From the NCBI GenBank assembly GCA_018384375.1, contig JAHAYJ010000088.1, positions 1 through 53,989 on the forward strand: 53,989 bases of DNA, given 5' to 3'. A model generated the notes under the pieces. It was not told the DNA's origin. It did not search any database and saw only the letters and a list, made by a program, of their open reading frames with translations. How positions within the stretch are numbered: position 1 is the first letter of the stretch; the number at the start of each line of letters is the position of its first letter. Positions 26,033-34,563 of this stretch are shown piece after piece. The position numbers and the translations under genes were made by a program. This DNA comes from Lachnospiraceae bacterium. GTDB lineage: Bacteria; Bacillota; Clostridia; Lachnospirales; Lachnospiraceae.

Positions 26033-27155
26033 GTGGTTGAATTAGATCAGATGAAATCTGAACTCCAGACTTACAAGAGCCCTTTAGCGGAAGTGAGGGA
26101 TTCACTTTGACTTAGCAGCTAAGTCAAAGAAGATCGAAGAGCTGGAAATGGAAATGGAGGCTCCCGGGTTTTGGGATAATCCGGACATTTCCAATCAAAA
26201 AATGAAGGAACTTAAGAATTTAAAGGATATCGTAGAGACGATAGAAGGTCTTGAACGCCAATATGAGGATATCGAAACGCTGATCGAGATGGGCTATGAG
26301 GAAGAGGATGCCCAGCTGGCAGCAGATATCAGGATGGAATTGGATGAATTCATTGCAACCTACGAGGAAATCCGTATGAATACCCTTCTTTCCGAAGAGT
26401 ATGATGCAGATAATGCCATTTTGAAGCTGAATGCAGGCGCAGGCGGCACGGAGAGCTGTGACTGGTGCTCCATGTTGTATCGAATGTATACCAGATGGGC
26501 AGAGAAAAAGGGCTTTTCGGTAGAAGTGCTGGATTATCTGGATGGTGATGAGGCAGGAATCAAGTCAGTTACTTTTCAGGTGAACGGTACCAATGCATAC
26601 GGTTACCTGAAATCCGAAAAGGGTGTGCACAGACTGGTGCGTATTTCTCCCTTCAATGCGCAGGGAAAGCGACAGACCTCCTTTGTATCACTGGATGTTA
26701 TGCCGGATATTGAGGAAGATGTGGATGTAGAGATCAATGATGATGATCTGCGAATCGATACCTACCGAAGCAGCGGTGCAGGCGGACAGCACATCAACAA
26801 GACCTCCTCAGCAATCCGAATCACTCATATTCCCACAGGAATCGTGGTACAGTGCCAGAATGAGCGTTCCCAGTTCCAGAATAAGGACAAGGCAATGCAG
26901 ATGCTGAAGGCAAAGCTTTATATGCTGCAGAAGGAAGCAAATGCCGAGAAGCTTTCGGATATCAGGGGTGAGGTTAAGGAAATCGGCTGGGGCAACCAGA
27001 TCCGCTCCTACGTTATGCAACCCTACACGCTGGTAAAGGATCACAGAACAAATGCCGAGACAGGAAATGTGGAAGCAGTTCTGGATGGAGACCTAGACCC
27101 GTTCATCAATGCATACTTAAAATGGATAAATGTTAAAGAGCCGTCAGAAAACTGA
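26033..27155 (+). CDS. prfB: Peptide chain release factor 2, with programmed +1 frameshift
   Basis: RF2 ends translation at UGA and UAA. The gene starts at GTG 26033 (GAGGTG eight bases upstream); 25 codons are read, then CTT TGA C at 26105-26111 requires skipping T26108 to continue in the +1 frame, giving about 373 residues (26033-26107 joined to 26109-27155). The slippery CTT TGA C is canonical, and GAGGGA a few bases upstream is the expected internal Shine-Dalgarno-like stimulator, though slightly weaker than AGGGGG. GGQ is present in GAGGQHINKTSSAIR and the stop-codon-reading SPF in VRISPFNAQGKR. Low RF2 allows the shift, so the gene is autoregulated. Confidence 0.96.
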
Positions 27156-27163
27156 CGGCTCTT
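27137..27163 (+). terminator. Terminator at the end of prfB
   Basis: AGAGCCGTCAG pairs with CTGACGGCTCT around AAAA. The 5' arm is within the last codons; the T tract is poor. Confidence 0.65.
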
Positions 27164-27174
27164 GCATTAATTGT

Positions 27175-27530
27175 TTGTATTGTTAAGAACATGTATCCTT
27201 TCACCGAAAGCCTATAAACAATTTCGGGATTTGGCGAACCTGACCGGTACAAATGCTTATTACACTGTCCGGATGAAACTCAAATCCGATGGTGGTATCT
27301 ATGTGTAAGGAACAATTCGGAAACGGGGCGTAAAAAATCAACCCGCGCAATGAAAAATGAAGCTCTCAGACTTTACCTGTTCGAAGCGAAGCGAGTTTAA
27401 AGTCTGAGAGCTGTTTTCATTTTTCATGCGCGGATTAGATTTTTCTGCTAAATCCATCAAAATTGCTTAAAAGGCTTGCAGTGAAAGGATACATGTTCTT
27501 TATATCAATACAAAACCGCTTTATGCAACT
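27175..27530. repeat. Long palindromic intergenic repeat, copy 2, inverted and shorter
   Basis: Outer inverted repeats are TTGTATTG (27175-27182) with CAATACAA (27506-27513) and a 17-base perfect pair, GAACATGTATCCTTTCA (27187-27203) with its complement at 27482-27498. The left arm from about 27220 to 27340 matches the complement of the right arm of copy 1 (CCGGTACAAA, GGTGGTATCTATGTGTAAGG, GGGGCGTAAAAAATCA), and the right arm contains GCGGATTAGATTTTTCTGC, the complement of the copy 1 left arm. The central hairpin loop is also the reverse complement of copy 1. The right end, TTTATGCAAC, supplies the stop codon of the DUF975 gene. It again separates convergent genes. Confidence 0.8.
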
Positions 27531-28297
27531 GCCTCAGTTTTCTTCTTGACCAGATCTAAATAGAAATTCGCCAGTGTTGCATCCATATAGGGTGAAATCC
27601 AAAGCAATGCAATTCCGCAGGACAGGAAGCTTAACAGAATCAGTGGCAGGAAGGAAATCTCCAGATAAAACAGCCTTCCGATATTGCCCTTCATCAGGCG
27701 GAGACTCATCTGAAACAGTTCCTTTGCTGAGTACTGGGGAAAATCCAGCATCAGATAAAATACCTGGGAAAACAGCAGCCTTACAAAGATTTCAATGATC
27801 GTGCCCGCAAGAAACAGGATAACATAGGTCAAAAATAAGGAGCCGCTGACCGGTGGAGCGTCCGTTACAATTGCAGATGAATAAGTAACTGCTGATAAAG
27901 AAGCATTCACAAAGCCGCTGACAATCTGCGCAGGAAGGCTACACACAAGGGAAACAGCAGCAAATACGGCCTGGAGCTGCAGCACCTTCATGGTATCACC
28001 GCGAAAGCAGTAAAACAGATCCGTAATCTGTGGCTTTTGGTTGCAGGCAACCTTCAGGTAAATATAGGCTTCTCCTGCCACGAAAAAACCGGCAAAGAGA
28101 TTAATCAAAAATGCTGCAAGGCAGTAGAGAATCGTCTGAATGACAGTTCCTGTCCCGATTGTCAAAGAGAGAACCATGCTGATCGGCATAATGCAAAGTC
28201 CATGAAGGACAAATGCACCGATAACGGTTCCGTATTTTCCGAGCAACTGACCTTTTGCCAGTGATTTTAAGCTGGCAGAGGATAAATATTGATTCAT
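27521..28297 (-). CDS. DUF975 family membrane protein
   Basis: The 258-residue protein has about six membrane segments and ends with the family pattern LMKGNIGRLFYLEISFLPL, then WISPYMDATLANFYLDL. Function is unknown; members are common in Firmicutes. A GGGAG site lies before the ATG. It is the last gene of a three-gene minus-strand run with intervals of about 35 bases. Its last residues (EAVA and the stop) lie within the end of repeat copy 2, so the repeat may have replaced the original C-terminus. Confidence 0.8.
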   Translation of the reverse strand: MNQYLSSASLKSLAKGQLLGKYGTVIGAFVLHGLCIMPISMVLSLTIGTGTVIQTILYCLAAFLINLFAGFFVAGEAYIYLKVACNQKPQITDLFYCFRGDTMKVLQLQAVFAAVSLVCSLPAQIVSGFVNASLSAVTYSSAIVTDAPPVSGSLFLTYVILFLAGTIIEIFVRLLFSQVFYLMLDFPQYSAKELFQMSLRLMKGNIGRLFYLEISFLPLILLSFLSCGIALLWISPYMDATLANFYLDLVKKKTEAVA

Positions 28298-28332
28298 GTA
28301 AAGACTCCCGTCGTAAATAATTTCTGTCAGAA

Positions 28333-28863
28333 CTAAACAGCTAAATCCAGATAATTTCCCTTAACCGAAGCAGCATCCAGAGATTTTTTATTTTTTACAT
28401 AAGGGTTGCTTTCATTTGGGTACTGGATTCTGGTGGCGGTAGTTCCGCCTGCCACATAGCTTGTGCCGCATTCCGGGCAGATGGCTCTTTTTAAGGTAAC
28501 ATTGGCAGCAAGTACCTTTCCGCCTTTCTGTGCTGCCTTGGTATAGGCATTGTTTACATGCTCCTGTTCATGGGCGCGTACTCTGGAAGCAGATGCCTCC
28601 GGAGAAATATGTGCTGCTGACTTAAAGGAAACCATTTCGTCAGAACCGTCCTGATATTTCCGATTCTTACAGGTTTCACACTTCGCAGGAGAGGATTTGC
28701 GTCCGGGGCGTACCTTTGTGGATTCGCCGGGATTCTGTACAGGTTTTCCGGTTTCTGATGCGGCAGATGTACGGGTACCGGTATCATAACCGGCAGATGT
28801 GCTTCCATAGCTGCCTGCATAGGGGCTTAAATAGCTATTATTTCCTATCATCATTCCGCTCAT
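28333..28863 (-). CDS. SprA-related putative metalloprotease-like protein
   Basis: The 176-residue protein has a low-complexity N-terminus (YLSPYAGSYGSTSAGYDTGT) and a conserved C-terminal domain. That domain has CETCKNRKYQDGSDEMVSFK, then the zinc-type motif AHEQEHV near residue 97, and CPECGTSYVAGGTT. This order matches my memory of the SprA-related family (PF12118). HExEH resembles a metallopeptidase active site, but proteolysis has not been shown to my knowledge. AAGGAGGAG in front makes a very strong ribosome site. The N-terminal start MSGMMIGNNSYLSPY recalls self-exported scaffold-type proteins, an impression only. Confidence 0.75.
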   Translation of the reverse strand: MSGMMIGNNSYLSPYAGSYGSTSAGYDTGTRTSAASETGKPVQNPGESTKVRPGRKSSPAKCETCKNRKYQDGSDEMVSFKSAAHISPEASASRVRAHEQEHVNNAYTKAAQKGGKVLAANVTLKRAICPECGTSYVAGGTTATRIQYPNESNPYVKNKKSLDAASVKGNYLDLAV

Positions 28864-28899
28864 AATCTCCTCCTTTGTATCTTTTCCAGTGTTGCAAGA

Positions 28900-29358
28900 T
28901 TATTTTCCGAGTAATTCAGCATAATCCCTCATAAGTTCCTCGTAGGATTGTCCGGCCACATCCTCCAGCGACATACCGGTCTGTTCCTCAAACTGCTGAT
29001 CCATTGCCTGTCCAAACTGGACCATGGAGTCTTTGCTTAAAGAAAAAATGATTCCGACTGCCGTGCCCGCTACAGTGATCACAAGAGCCAGACCGCCGAT
29101 GGCAGTGCCGATACCGATCTTAGCAGCAGCAACCATTTTCTTCCCATACCCCTTGGAAAGAATGGCAAAGAGAATAGCAAGGCTCCCAAGAATCAGAGGA
29201 AGGTAAACGGTAAACATGGTGAAAATACTGCCAAGCCCTAAGATCATGGAGACTGTTGCCATTGTCATTCCCGGATTGCGAAAGGGTGGCTGTGGTCTGT
29301 TGTAGGGCTCCTGATCATTTAACTGGGTATAGGGATTATTGTAATTATTGTTTTCCAT
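28900..29358 (-). CDS. DUF4190-like membrane protein
   Basis: The 152-residue protein begins with an Asn/Pro-rich soluble tail (MENNNYNNPYTQLNDQEPYN) and has two or three membrane helices: TMATVSMILGLGSIFTMFTV, YLPLILGSLAILFAILSKG and IGGLALVITVAGTAVGIIF. The short C-terminal tail is acidic (EEQTGMSLEDVAGQSYEELM). This layout is common for DUF4190-type proteins whose role is unknown. I prefer ATG 29358 to GTG 29367. It leads the three-gene minus-strand unit. Confidence 0.65.
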   Translation of the reverse strand: MENNNYNNPYTQLNDQEPYNRPQPPFRNPGMTMATVSMILGLGSIFTMFTVYLPLILGSLAILFAILSKGYGKKMVAAAKIGIGTAIGGLALVITVAGTAVGIIFSLSKDSMVQFGQAMDQQFEEQTGMSLEDVAGQSYEELMRDYAELLGK

Positions 29359-29517
29359 TATAGTCACTTTCTGTAATAGACAAAGTTTTCCTTATAGCAT
29401 TATATTAACACTTTCCCCCAAGGAATACAAATCTTTCTTGAAATATAAGGGGATTATCCACTATAATAAATACGATAAATGAGTGCTCTATAAGAGAGCA
29501 CGGAAATGAGGACGGGA

Positions 29518-31899
29518 ATGGATATCATACTGAAACTAAAAGAGGAACTAAAGGTAGAAAAATGGCAGGTTGAAGCTGCTGTCAAGCTGATTGATGAGGG
29601 GAATACGATCCCCTTTATTTCAAGATATAGAAAGGAAGCTACCGGCTCCTTAAATGACGAGGTTCTGAGAAACCTATATGAGAGATTGAATTATCTGCGC
29701 AATCTGGAGGAAAAGAAGGAGCAGGTAATCGGAAGTATAGAAGAGCAGGGGAAACTGACGGAGGAACTGAAGGAGAAAATCCTTGCCGCAGAGACACTTG
29801 TGGTGGTGGAGGATCTTTACAGACCATACAGACCGAAGAGAAAGACCAGGGCCAGTGTTGCCAAGGAAAAGGGGCTTGATGGCCTTGCCGAATATATCCT
29901 GAAGCAGAATGCAGACCAGCCGCTTGAAGCGGAGGCCGCTAAGTATATCAGTGAGGAGAAGGAAGTTAAGGACGAGAAGGAAGCACTTCAGGGTGCCAAG
30001 GATATTATTGCGGAAATGATTTCCGATGAGGCAGATTACCGCATGTACATCCGGCAAATCACCATGGAAGAGGGCATGCTCACCAGTACGGCTAAGGATG
30101 AAAAGGCACAGAGCGTATATGAGATGTACTATGCCTACGAGGAGCCTGTGAAAAAGGCACTCGGCCATCGTATCCTTGCGCTGAACAGAGGTGAAAACGA
30201 AAAATTCCTTGTGGTGAAGGTAGTTGCTCCGGAAGAAAGAATTCTGCAATATCTGGCTAAGAAGGTTATTACGTCGGACAATGAATATACAACACCTGTT
30301 CTTTTGGAGGTAATCCGGGATGCCTATGACAGACTGATCGCGCCTGCCATTGAACGTGAGATCAGAAGTGAGCTCACGGAAAAGGCAGAGGACGGAGCAA
30401 TCAGTGTGTTCGGTAAGAACTTGGAGCAGCTTCTCATGCAGCCGCCAATTGCCGGGAAGGTGGTACTCGGCTGGGACCCTGCCTTCCGTACAGGCTGCAA
30501 GCTGGCAGTGGTAGATGCCACAGGAAAGGTGCTGGATACCAAGGTGATCTATCCTACGGCACCACAGAACAAGGTGGAGGAAGCCAAGGCAGAACTGAAG
30601 AAGCTGATTAAGAAGTACGGTGTTTCTCTCATCAGTGTAGGAAACGGCACTGCCTCCAGAGAATCGGAACAGGTGATCGTGGAGCTGATCAAGGAGCTTG
30701 ATACACCGGTTCAGTATGTGATCGTGAACGAGGCGGGGGCATCCGTCTATTCTGCAAGCAAATTGGCAACAGAAGAGTTTCCCAACTTTGATGTGGGACA
30801 GCGAAGTGCAGCCTCCATTGCAAGAAGATTGCAGGATCCTCTTGCAGAGCTGGTAAAGATCGATCCCAAGTCTATCGGCGTAGGCCAGTATCAGCATGAT
30901 ATGAACCAGAAGAAGCTTGGGGAGGCACTTGGCGGCGTGGTGGAGGACTGTGTAAACAAGGTGGGTGTAGACTTAAATACCGCATCTGCATCCCTCCTGG
31001 AATACATTTCCGGTATTTCCAAGGTGATTGCCAGAAATATTGTAGATTACAGAGAGCAGAACGGCAGATTTGTCAGTCGTGCACAGCTTCTCAAGGTGCC
31101 GAAGCTGGGACCTAAAGCGTATGAGCAGTGTGCCGGTTTCCTGCGTATCCTAGATGGCGAAAACCCGCTGGATGCCACCAGCGTCCATCCGGAGTCCTAT
31201 GAGGCAGCTATGAAGCTTCTTGACAAGATGGGACTTACCATGGAGGATGTGCGCGCAGCACAGAAGCAGGCAGCTTTAAAAGCAGGAAGTGCTAAGAAGG
31301 AAGCTTCCGCAGGCAGGAAGGATCAAAAGCAAAGACAGCAGAAGGTGGTAATCCGCAATACCGATACTGCTATGGGGAAGGCACTTGCTGCAGCCATGGG
31401 CGGAATGACCATGGCGCTGGAGGAGGAGCCTGCTTTAAAGAGCGGAAAGAATCATCAGAGTGCAGCGGATAGCAGTCAGGCAGTAAGTACCTTGGAGAAG
31501 AAGATCAAGGATAAAAAGCGGATGGCAGAGGAACTGGGAATCGGCGAAATTACACTGACTGATATCCTGAAGGAACTGGAAAAGCCTTCAAGGGATCCCA
31601 GGGAGAGCATGCCGGCACCGATCCTTCGAAGCGATGTACTGGATATGAAGGACTTAAAACCCGGTATGATCTTAAAGGGAACTGTCCGCAATGTCATTGA
31701 CTTCGGTGTGTTTGTAGATATCGGCGTACATCAGGACGGACTGGTTCACATCTCTCAGATTACCGACAGGTTTATCAAGCATCCTCTTGAGGCGGTAAAG
31801 GTCGGTGATATTGTGGAGGTACAGGTTTTGTCCGTGGATGTACCCAAGAAAAGAATTGGGCTTACCATGCGGATCAACCGGGGTGGCGGGAAAAACTAA
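29518..31899 (+). CDS. tex: Tex family RNA-binding transcription accessory protein
   Basis: The 793-residue protein has the Tex order: N-terminal helical part (IPFISRYRKEATGSLNDE), YqgF/RNase H-like domain (LGWDPAFRTGCKLAVVDATG, near 320), helix-hairpin-helix region (LNTASASLLEYISGISKVIA, near 500), and C-terminal S1 domain (LKPGMILKGTVRNVIDFGVF, near 720). An insertion of roughly 90 residues rich in Ala, Lys and Gln (about 585-685) separates the last two, making it longer than most Tex proteins (about 720). The start at 29518 has GAGG with six-base spacing; ATG 29506 is also possible. Members bind nucleic acids and affect gene expression and stress responses. Confidence 0.93.
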   Translation: MDIILKLKEELKVEKWQVEAAVKLIDEGNTIPFISRYRKEATGSLNDEVLRNLYERLNYLRNLEEKKEQVIGSIEEQGKLTEELKEKILAAETLVVVEDLYRPYRPKRKTRASVAKEKGLDGLAEYILKQNADQPLEAEAAKYISEEKEVKDEKEALQGAKDIIAEMISDEADYRMYIRQITMEEGMLTSTAKDEKAQSVYEMYYAYEEPVKKALGHRILALNRGENEKFLVVKVVAPEERILQYLAKKVITSDNEYTTPVLLEVIRDAYDRLIAPAIEREIRSELTEKAEDGAISVFGKNLEQLLMQPPIAGKVVLGWDPAFRTGCKLAVVDATGKVLDTKVIYPTAPQNKVEEAKAELKKLIKKYGVSLISVGNGTASRESEQVIVELIKELDTPVQYVIVNEAGASVYSASKLATEEFPNFDVGQRSAASIARRLQDPLAELVKIDPKSIGVGQYQHDMNQKKLGEALGGVVEDCVNKVGVDLNTASASLLEYISGISKVIARNIVDYREQNGRFVSRAQLLKVPKLGPKAYEQCAGFLRILDGENPLDATSVHPESYEAAMKLLDKMGLTMEDVRAAQKQAALKAGSAKKEASAGRKDQKQRQQKVVIRNTDTAMGKALAAAMGGMTMALEEEPALKSGKNHQSAADSSQAVSTLEKKIKDKKRMAEELGIGEITLTDILKELEKPSRDPRESMPAPILRSDVLDMKDLKPGMILKGTVRNVIDFGVFVDIGVHQDGLVHISQITDRFIKHPLEAVKVGDIVEVQVLSVDVPKKRIGLTMRINRGGGKN

Positions 31900-31920
31900 C
31901 CCATGCAATAAAACAGAAAA

Positions 31921-31979
31921 CAGCTCTCAGACTTTATCTGTTTGAAGGAAAGCAGATAGAAAGCCTGAGGGCTTTTTTT
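31921..31979 (+). terminator. Terminator after tex, related to the repeat centre
   Basis: AGCTCTCAGACTTTATCTG pairs with CAGATAGAAAGCCTGAGGGCT with few mismatches around TTTGAAGGAAAG, followed by TTTTTTT. The arm AGCTCTCAGACTTTA equals the central hairpin arm of the two long repeats. Confidence 0.85.
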
Positions 31980-32095
31980 ACGAAGTTTTTACAGAAATTT
32001 ACATACTCATGATAGTTGGCAGTCAGGCTCTTTTTTATAATGAATTTACTTACGTAAGAAAATACCAACGACTATTGTGAAATGGAGACAACATA

Positions 32096-33484
32096 ATGAA
32101 AAAATTGATATGTGGACTGATGGCGGGAATCATGGCATTGTCCTTGATGGCATGCGGACAGAGCAGCGCATCTGCGCAGACAGAAGGTTCAACGGCAGAA
32201 GATAAGACACAGGTGGAGACAGCTGACAAGGAAACAGAAAAGGCAGAAGAAGTACAGGAAGGAAGCAGTGGGGAGCCAATCGAGCTTACCATGTATTTCC
32301 CGGTTTCCGTAGGCGGTGGACCGGATGCCCTGATAGATGCACTTTGCAAGCAGTATCATGAAGAAAACCCGAATGTTACTGTAAAGCCTGTTTATGCAGG
32401 AAGTTACGCAGATACAAGAACCAAGGTACAGGCAGCAATCAAGGCAGGAAACACACCGGACATGGCAATCATGTTTTCCATTGACCTGTATTCCCTGCTT
32501 GCAATGGATGCGATCGCAGACATGGACAGCTTCTGCACTACAGATGAGGATAAGGAATGGCTGAACGGCTTTTACGAGGGCTTTATGATGAACAGCCGTA
32601 ACGGAGATGTCACCTATGGAATTCCCTGGCAGAGGAGTACCATTGTTCTTTACTATAATAAAGAAGCCTTCAAGGAGGCCGGTTTGGATCCTGAAAAAGC
32701 ACCTGCAACATGGGATGAGCTTAAGGAATATGCTGCAAAGCTTACCAAAAAGGATGGAAATCAGGTGACGCAGTATGGGATCGAGATTCCTTCCGATGGT
32801 TATGCATACTGGATGCTTCAGACCTTCTGTACTCAGCAGAGTGGCTTTAACCTGATGAATGATACCGGAACTGAGGTATATTATAATGATGCAAGGACAG
32901 CCAAGGGACTTTCCTTCTGGAAGTCGCTTGCGCAGGAGGGTTCTATGCCGGAGGGCATCGTGGCATGGGCGACTACCCCCTCAGACTTCATCGAAGGAAA
33001 GACGGCAATGATGTACCACACAACCGGTAATCTTACCAACGTGAAAAATAATGCAACCTTTGATTTTGGTGTTGCAATGCTTCCGGCAGACGAGACACCC
33101 GGTTCACCTACCGGCGGTGGAAACTTCTATATCTTCAAGGGCGTATCGGAAGAAAGACAGAAAGCGGCATTTGAATTTATCAAATGGATGACGGATGATG
33201 AGAGAGTTGCCCAGTGGAGTATCGATACCGGATATGTGGCAACCAGGCCAAGCGCTTATGAGACGGAGAGAATGAAAGCTTATGCAGAGGAATTTCCTTA
33301 CTGTCTGGTAGCAAGGGATCAGCTGGAGTATGGCTATGCAGAGCTTTCCACCTATAATCAGGCAGAAGTACAGAAAGCAATTGATGATGCAATTTCTTAT
33401 GTGATGACAGACCAGGCAGAGGTGCAGGCGGCGCTAGACACTGCACAGGAGACAGCAACAAATATTTTAAAGGATTATCAGTAA
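32096..33484 (+). CDS. ABC importer substrate-binding lipoprotein, UgpB-like
   Basis: The signal peptide MKKLICGLMAGIMALSLMAC ends in a lipobox with the lipid-modified Cys at residue 20, followed by a Ser/Glu-rich linker. The 462-residue type 1 binding protein resembles E. coli UgpB, the sn-glycerol-3-phosphate receptor: LYYNKEAFKEAGLDPEKAP, MYHTTGNLTNV, GVAMLPADE and WSIDTGYVATRPSAYE. Sugar receptors of the same family are alternatives. It starts a four-gene unit with two permeases and a phosphoesterase. There is no ATPase gene in the unit. Confidence 0.85.
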   Translation: MKKLICGLMAGIMALSLMACGQSSASAQTEGSTAEDKTQVETADKETEKAEEVQEGSSGEPIELTMYFPVSVGGGPDALIDALCKQYHEENPNVTVKPVYAGSYADTRTKVQAAIKAGNTPDMAIMFSIDLYSLLAMDAIADMDSFCTTDEDKEWLNGFYEGFMMNSRNGDVTYGIPWQRSTIVLYYNKEAFKEAGLDPEKAPATWDELKEYAAKLTKKDGNQVTQYGIEIPSDGYAYWMLQTFCTQQSGFNLMNDTGTEVYYNDARTAKGLSFWKSLAQEGSMPEGIVAWATTPSDFIEGKTAMMYHTTGNLTNVKNNATFDFGVAMLPADETPGSPTGGGNFYIFKGVSEERQKAAFEFIKWMTDDERVAQWSIDTGYVATRPSAYETERMKAYAEEFPYCLVARDQLEYGYAELSTYNQAEVQKAIDDAISYVMTDQAEVQAALDTAQETATNILKDYQ

Positions 33485-33513
33485 ACAGAAACTGATCACA
33501 GCATAAAATACAG

Positions 33514-33545
33514 GTGCGGTGGCTTGCGCTGGCAAGCCACCGCAC
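33514..33545 (+). other. Intercistronic stem-loop between binding protein and permease genes
   Basis: A perfect 14-bp stem, GTGCGGTGGCTTGC with GCAAGCCACCGCAC, closes a GCTG loop. There is no T tract. In binding-protein operons such stems commonly protect the upstream message and lower expression of the permeases. Confidence 0.8.
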
Positions 33546-33552
33546 TTGAAAA

Positions 33553-34527
33553 ATGAAACAGAAAGTGCAGGAAAAAGATATGGATGCAAGTCGTCTTGCA
33601 ACAGAGATGCTCTGTGCCACAGAGCAGGAAGCAGCCTACGAAAAAGCGCTGCATAAGGAAATCAGAAATAAATGGAAACGGACAGCGAAGGGATGGCTGC
33701 TTTTGGCACCATCACTTGTTTTTCTTTCAATTTTTACAATCTATCCGATCATGAAGAGTATCATAAGCAGTTTTTATATAGATAATCTTGCTGTTATGGA
33801 GCCGGTATTTGCGGGATTAAAAAACTATACGGCAGTTTTTCAGGATAAGGTTTTCTGGGAGTGCTTCTTTAACAATCTCCTCATTGCAGTGGTTACAGTT
33901 CCATGCAGTATCGGGTTTGCAGTGGCAATGGCTTTGTTTGCAAACCATGTAAAAAAAGGGAAAGCAATTGTAAGACTGGGCTTTACCTATCCAACCTTTA
34001 TTCCGCTGGTCGCAGCGGCAAATATCTGGATGTTTATCTATACGCCGATTTACGGACTGCTTGGCTATATCAATCCGGAATGGCGGTTCCTGGCAGATGG
34101 CAAGACAGCAATCTGGGCTTTGATCGTGATGCTGATCTGGAAACAGGCAGGCTATATCATGCTGTTTTATGTGACGGGGCTCCACGGCATTTCACGGGAA
34201 TTATTTGAAGCAGCCAGGATTGATGGCGCAAGCAGTGTGCAGATCTTTTCAAGGATCACATGGCCTATGCTGAAGCCGACAACAATTTACGTGCTGATCA
34301 TCACCCTGACCAATGCTTACAAAATGGTGGATCATCTTTATATCATGACCAAGGGCGGACCGGGAAATGCAACGAATGTTCTGCTTTTTTATATTTATCA
34401 GACAGGCTTTGATTATTGGGATACCGGCAAGGCATCGGCAATGACAGTCCTATTGGTGGCACTCCTTTTGATCGTCACGAGTGTATGTTTCTTTGTACAG
34501 GATAAAAAGGCATATTACAATGATTAG
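33553..34527 (+). CDS. ABC importer permease, UgpA/MalF-like
   Basis: The 324-residue protein has six membrane helices and the EAA loop of importer permeases (FEAARIDGASSVQIFSRITW), which contacts the ATPase. The first helix is GWLLLAPSLVFLSIFTIYP; before it is an unusually long charged cytoplasmic tail of about 45 residues. The start is uncertain since ATG 33553 has only a weak ribosome site; the ATG at 33580 (MDASRLA) is an alternative. It acts with the protein at 34564 to form the channel. The UgpA label follows from the neighbour. Confidence 0.88.
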   Translation: MKQKVQEKDMDASRLATEMLCATEQEAAYEKALHKEIRNKWKRTAKGWLLLAPSLVFLSIFTIYPIMKSIISSFYIDNLAVMEPVFAGLKNYTAVFQDKVFWECFFNNLLIAVVTVPCSIGFAVAMALFANHVKKGKAIVRLGFTYPTFIPLVAAANIWMFIYTPIYGLLGYINPEWRFLADGKTAIWALIVMLIWKQAGYIMLFYVTGLHGISRELFEAARIDGASSVQIFSRITWPMLKPTTIYVLIITLTNAYKMVDHLYIMTKGGPGNATNVLLFYIYQTGFDYWDTGKASAMTVLLVALLLIVTSVCFFVQDKKAYYND

Positions 34528-34563
34528 CTCTGGTGGAATATTAATTCGGAAAGGAACAAAAGA

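Noticed and set aside
29674-30897. Minus-strand frame of 407 codons
   Set aside because: It is antisense to the conserved tex gene. Its Cys/His/Leu-rich translation is typical of an antisense shadow.
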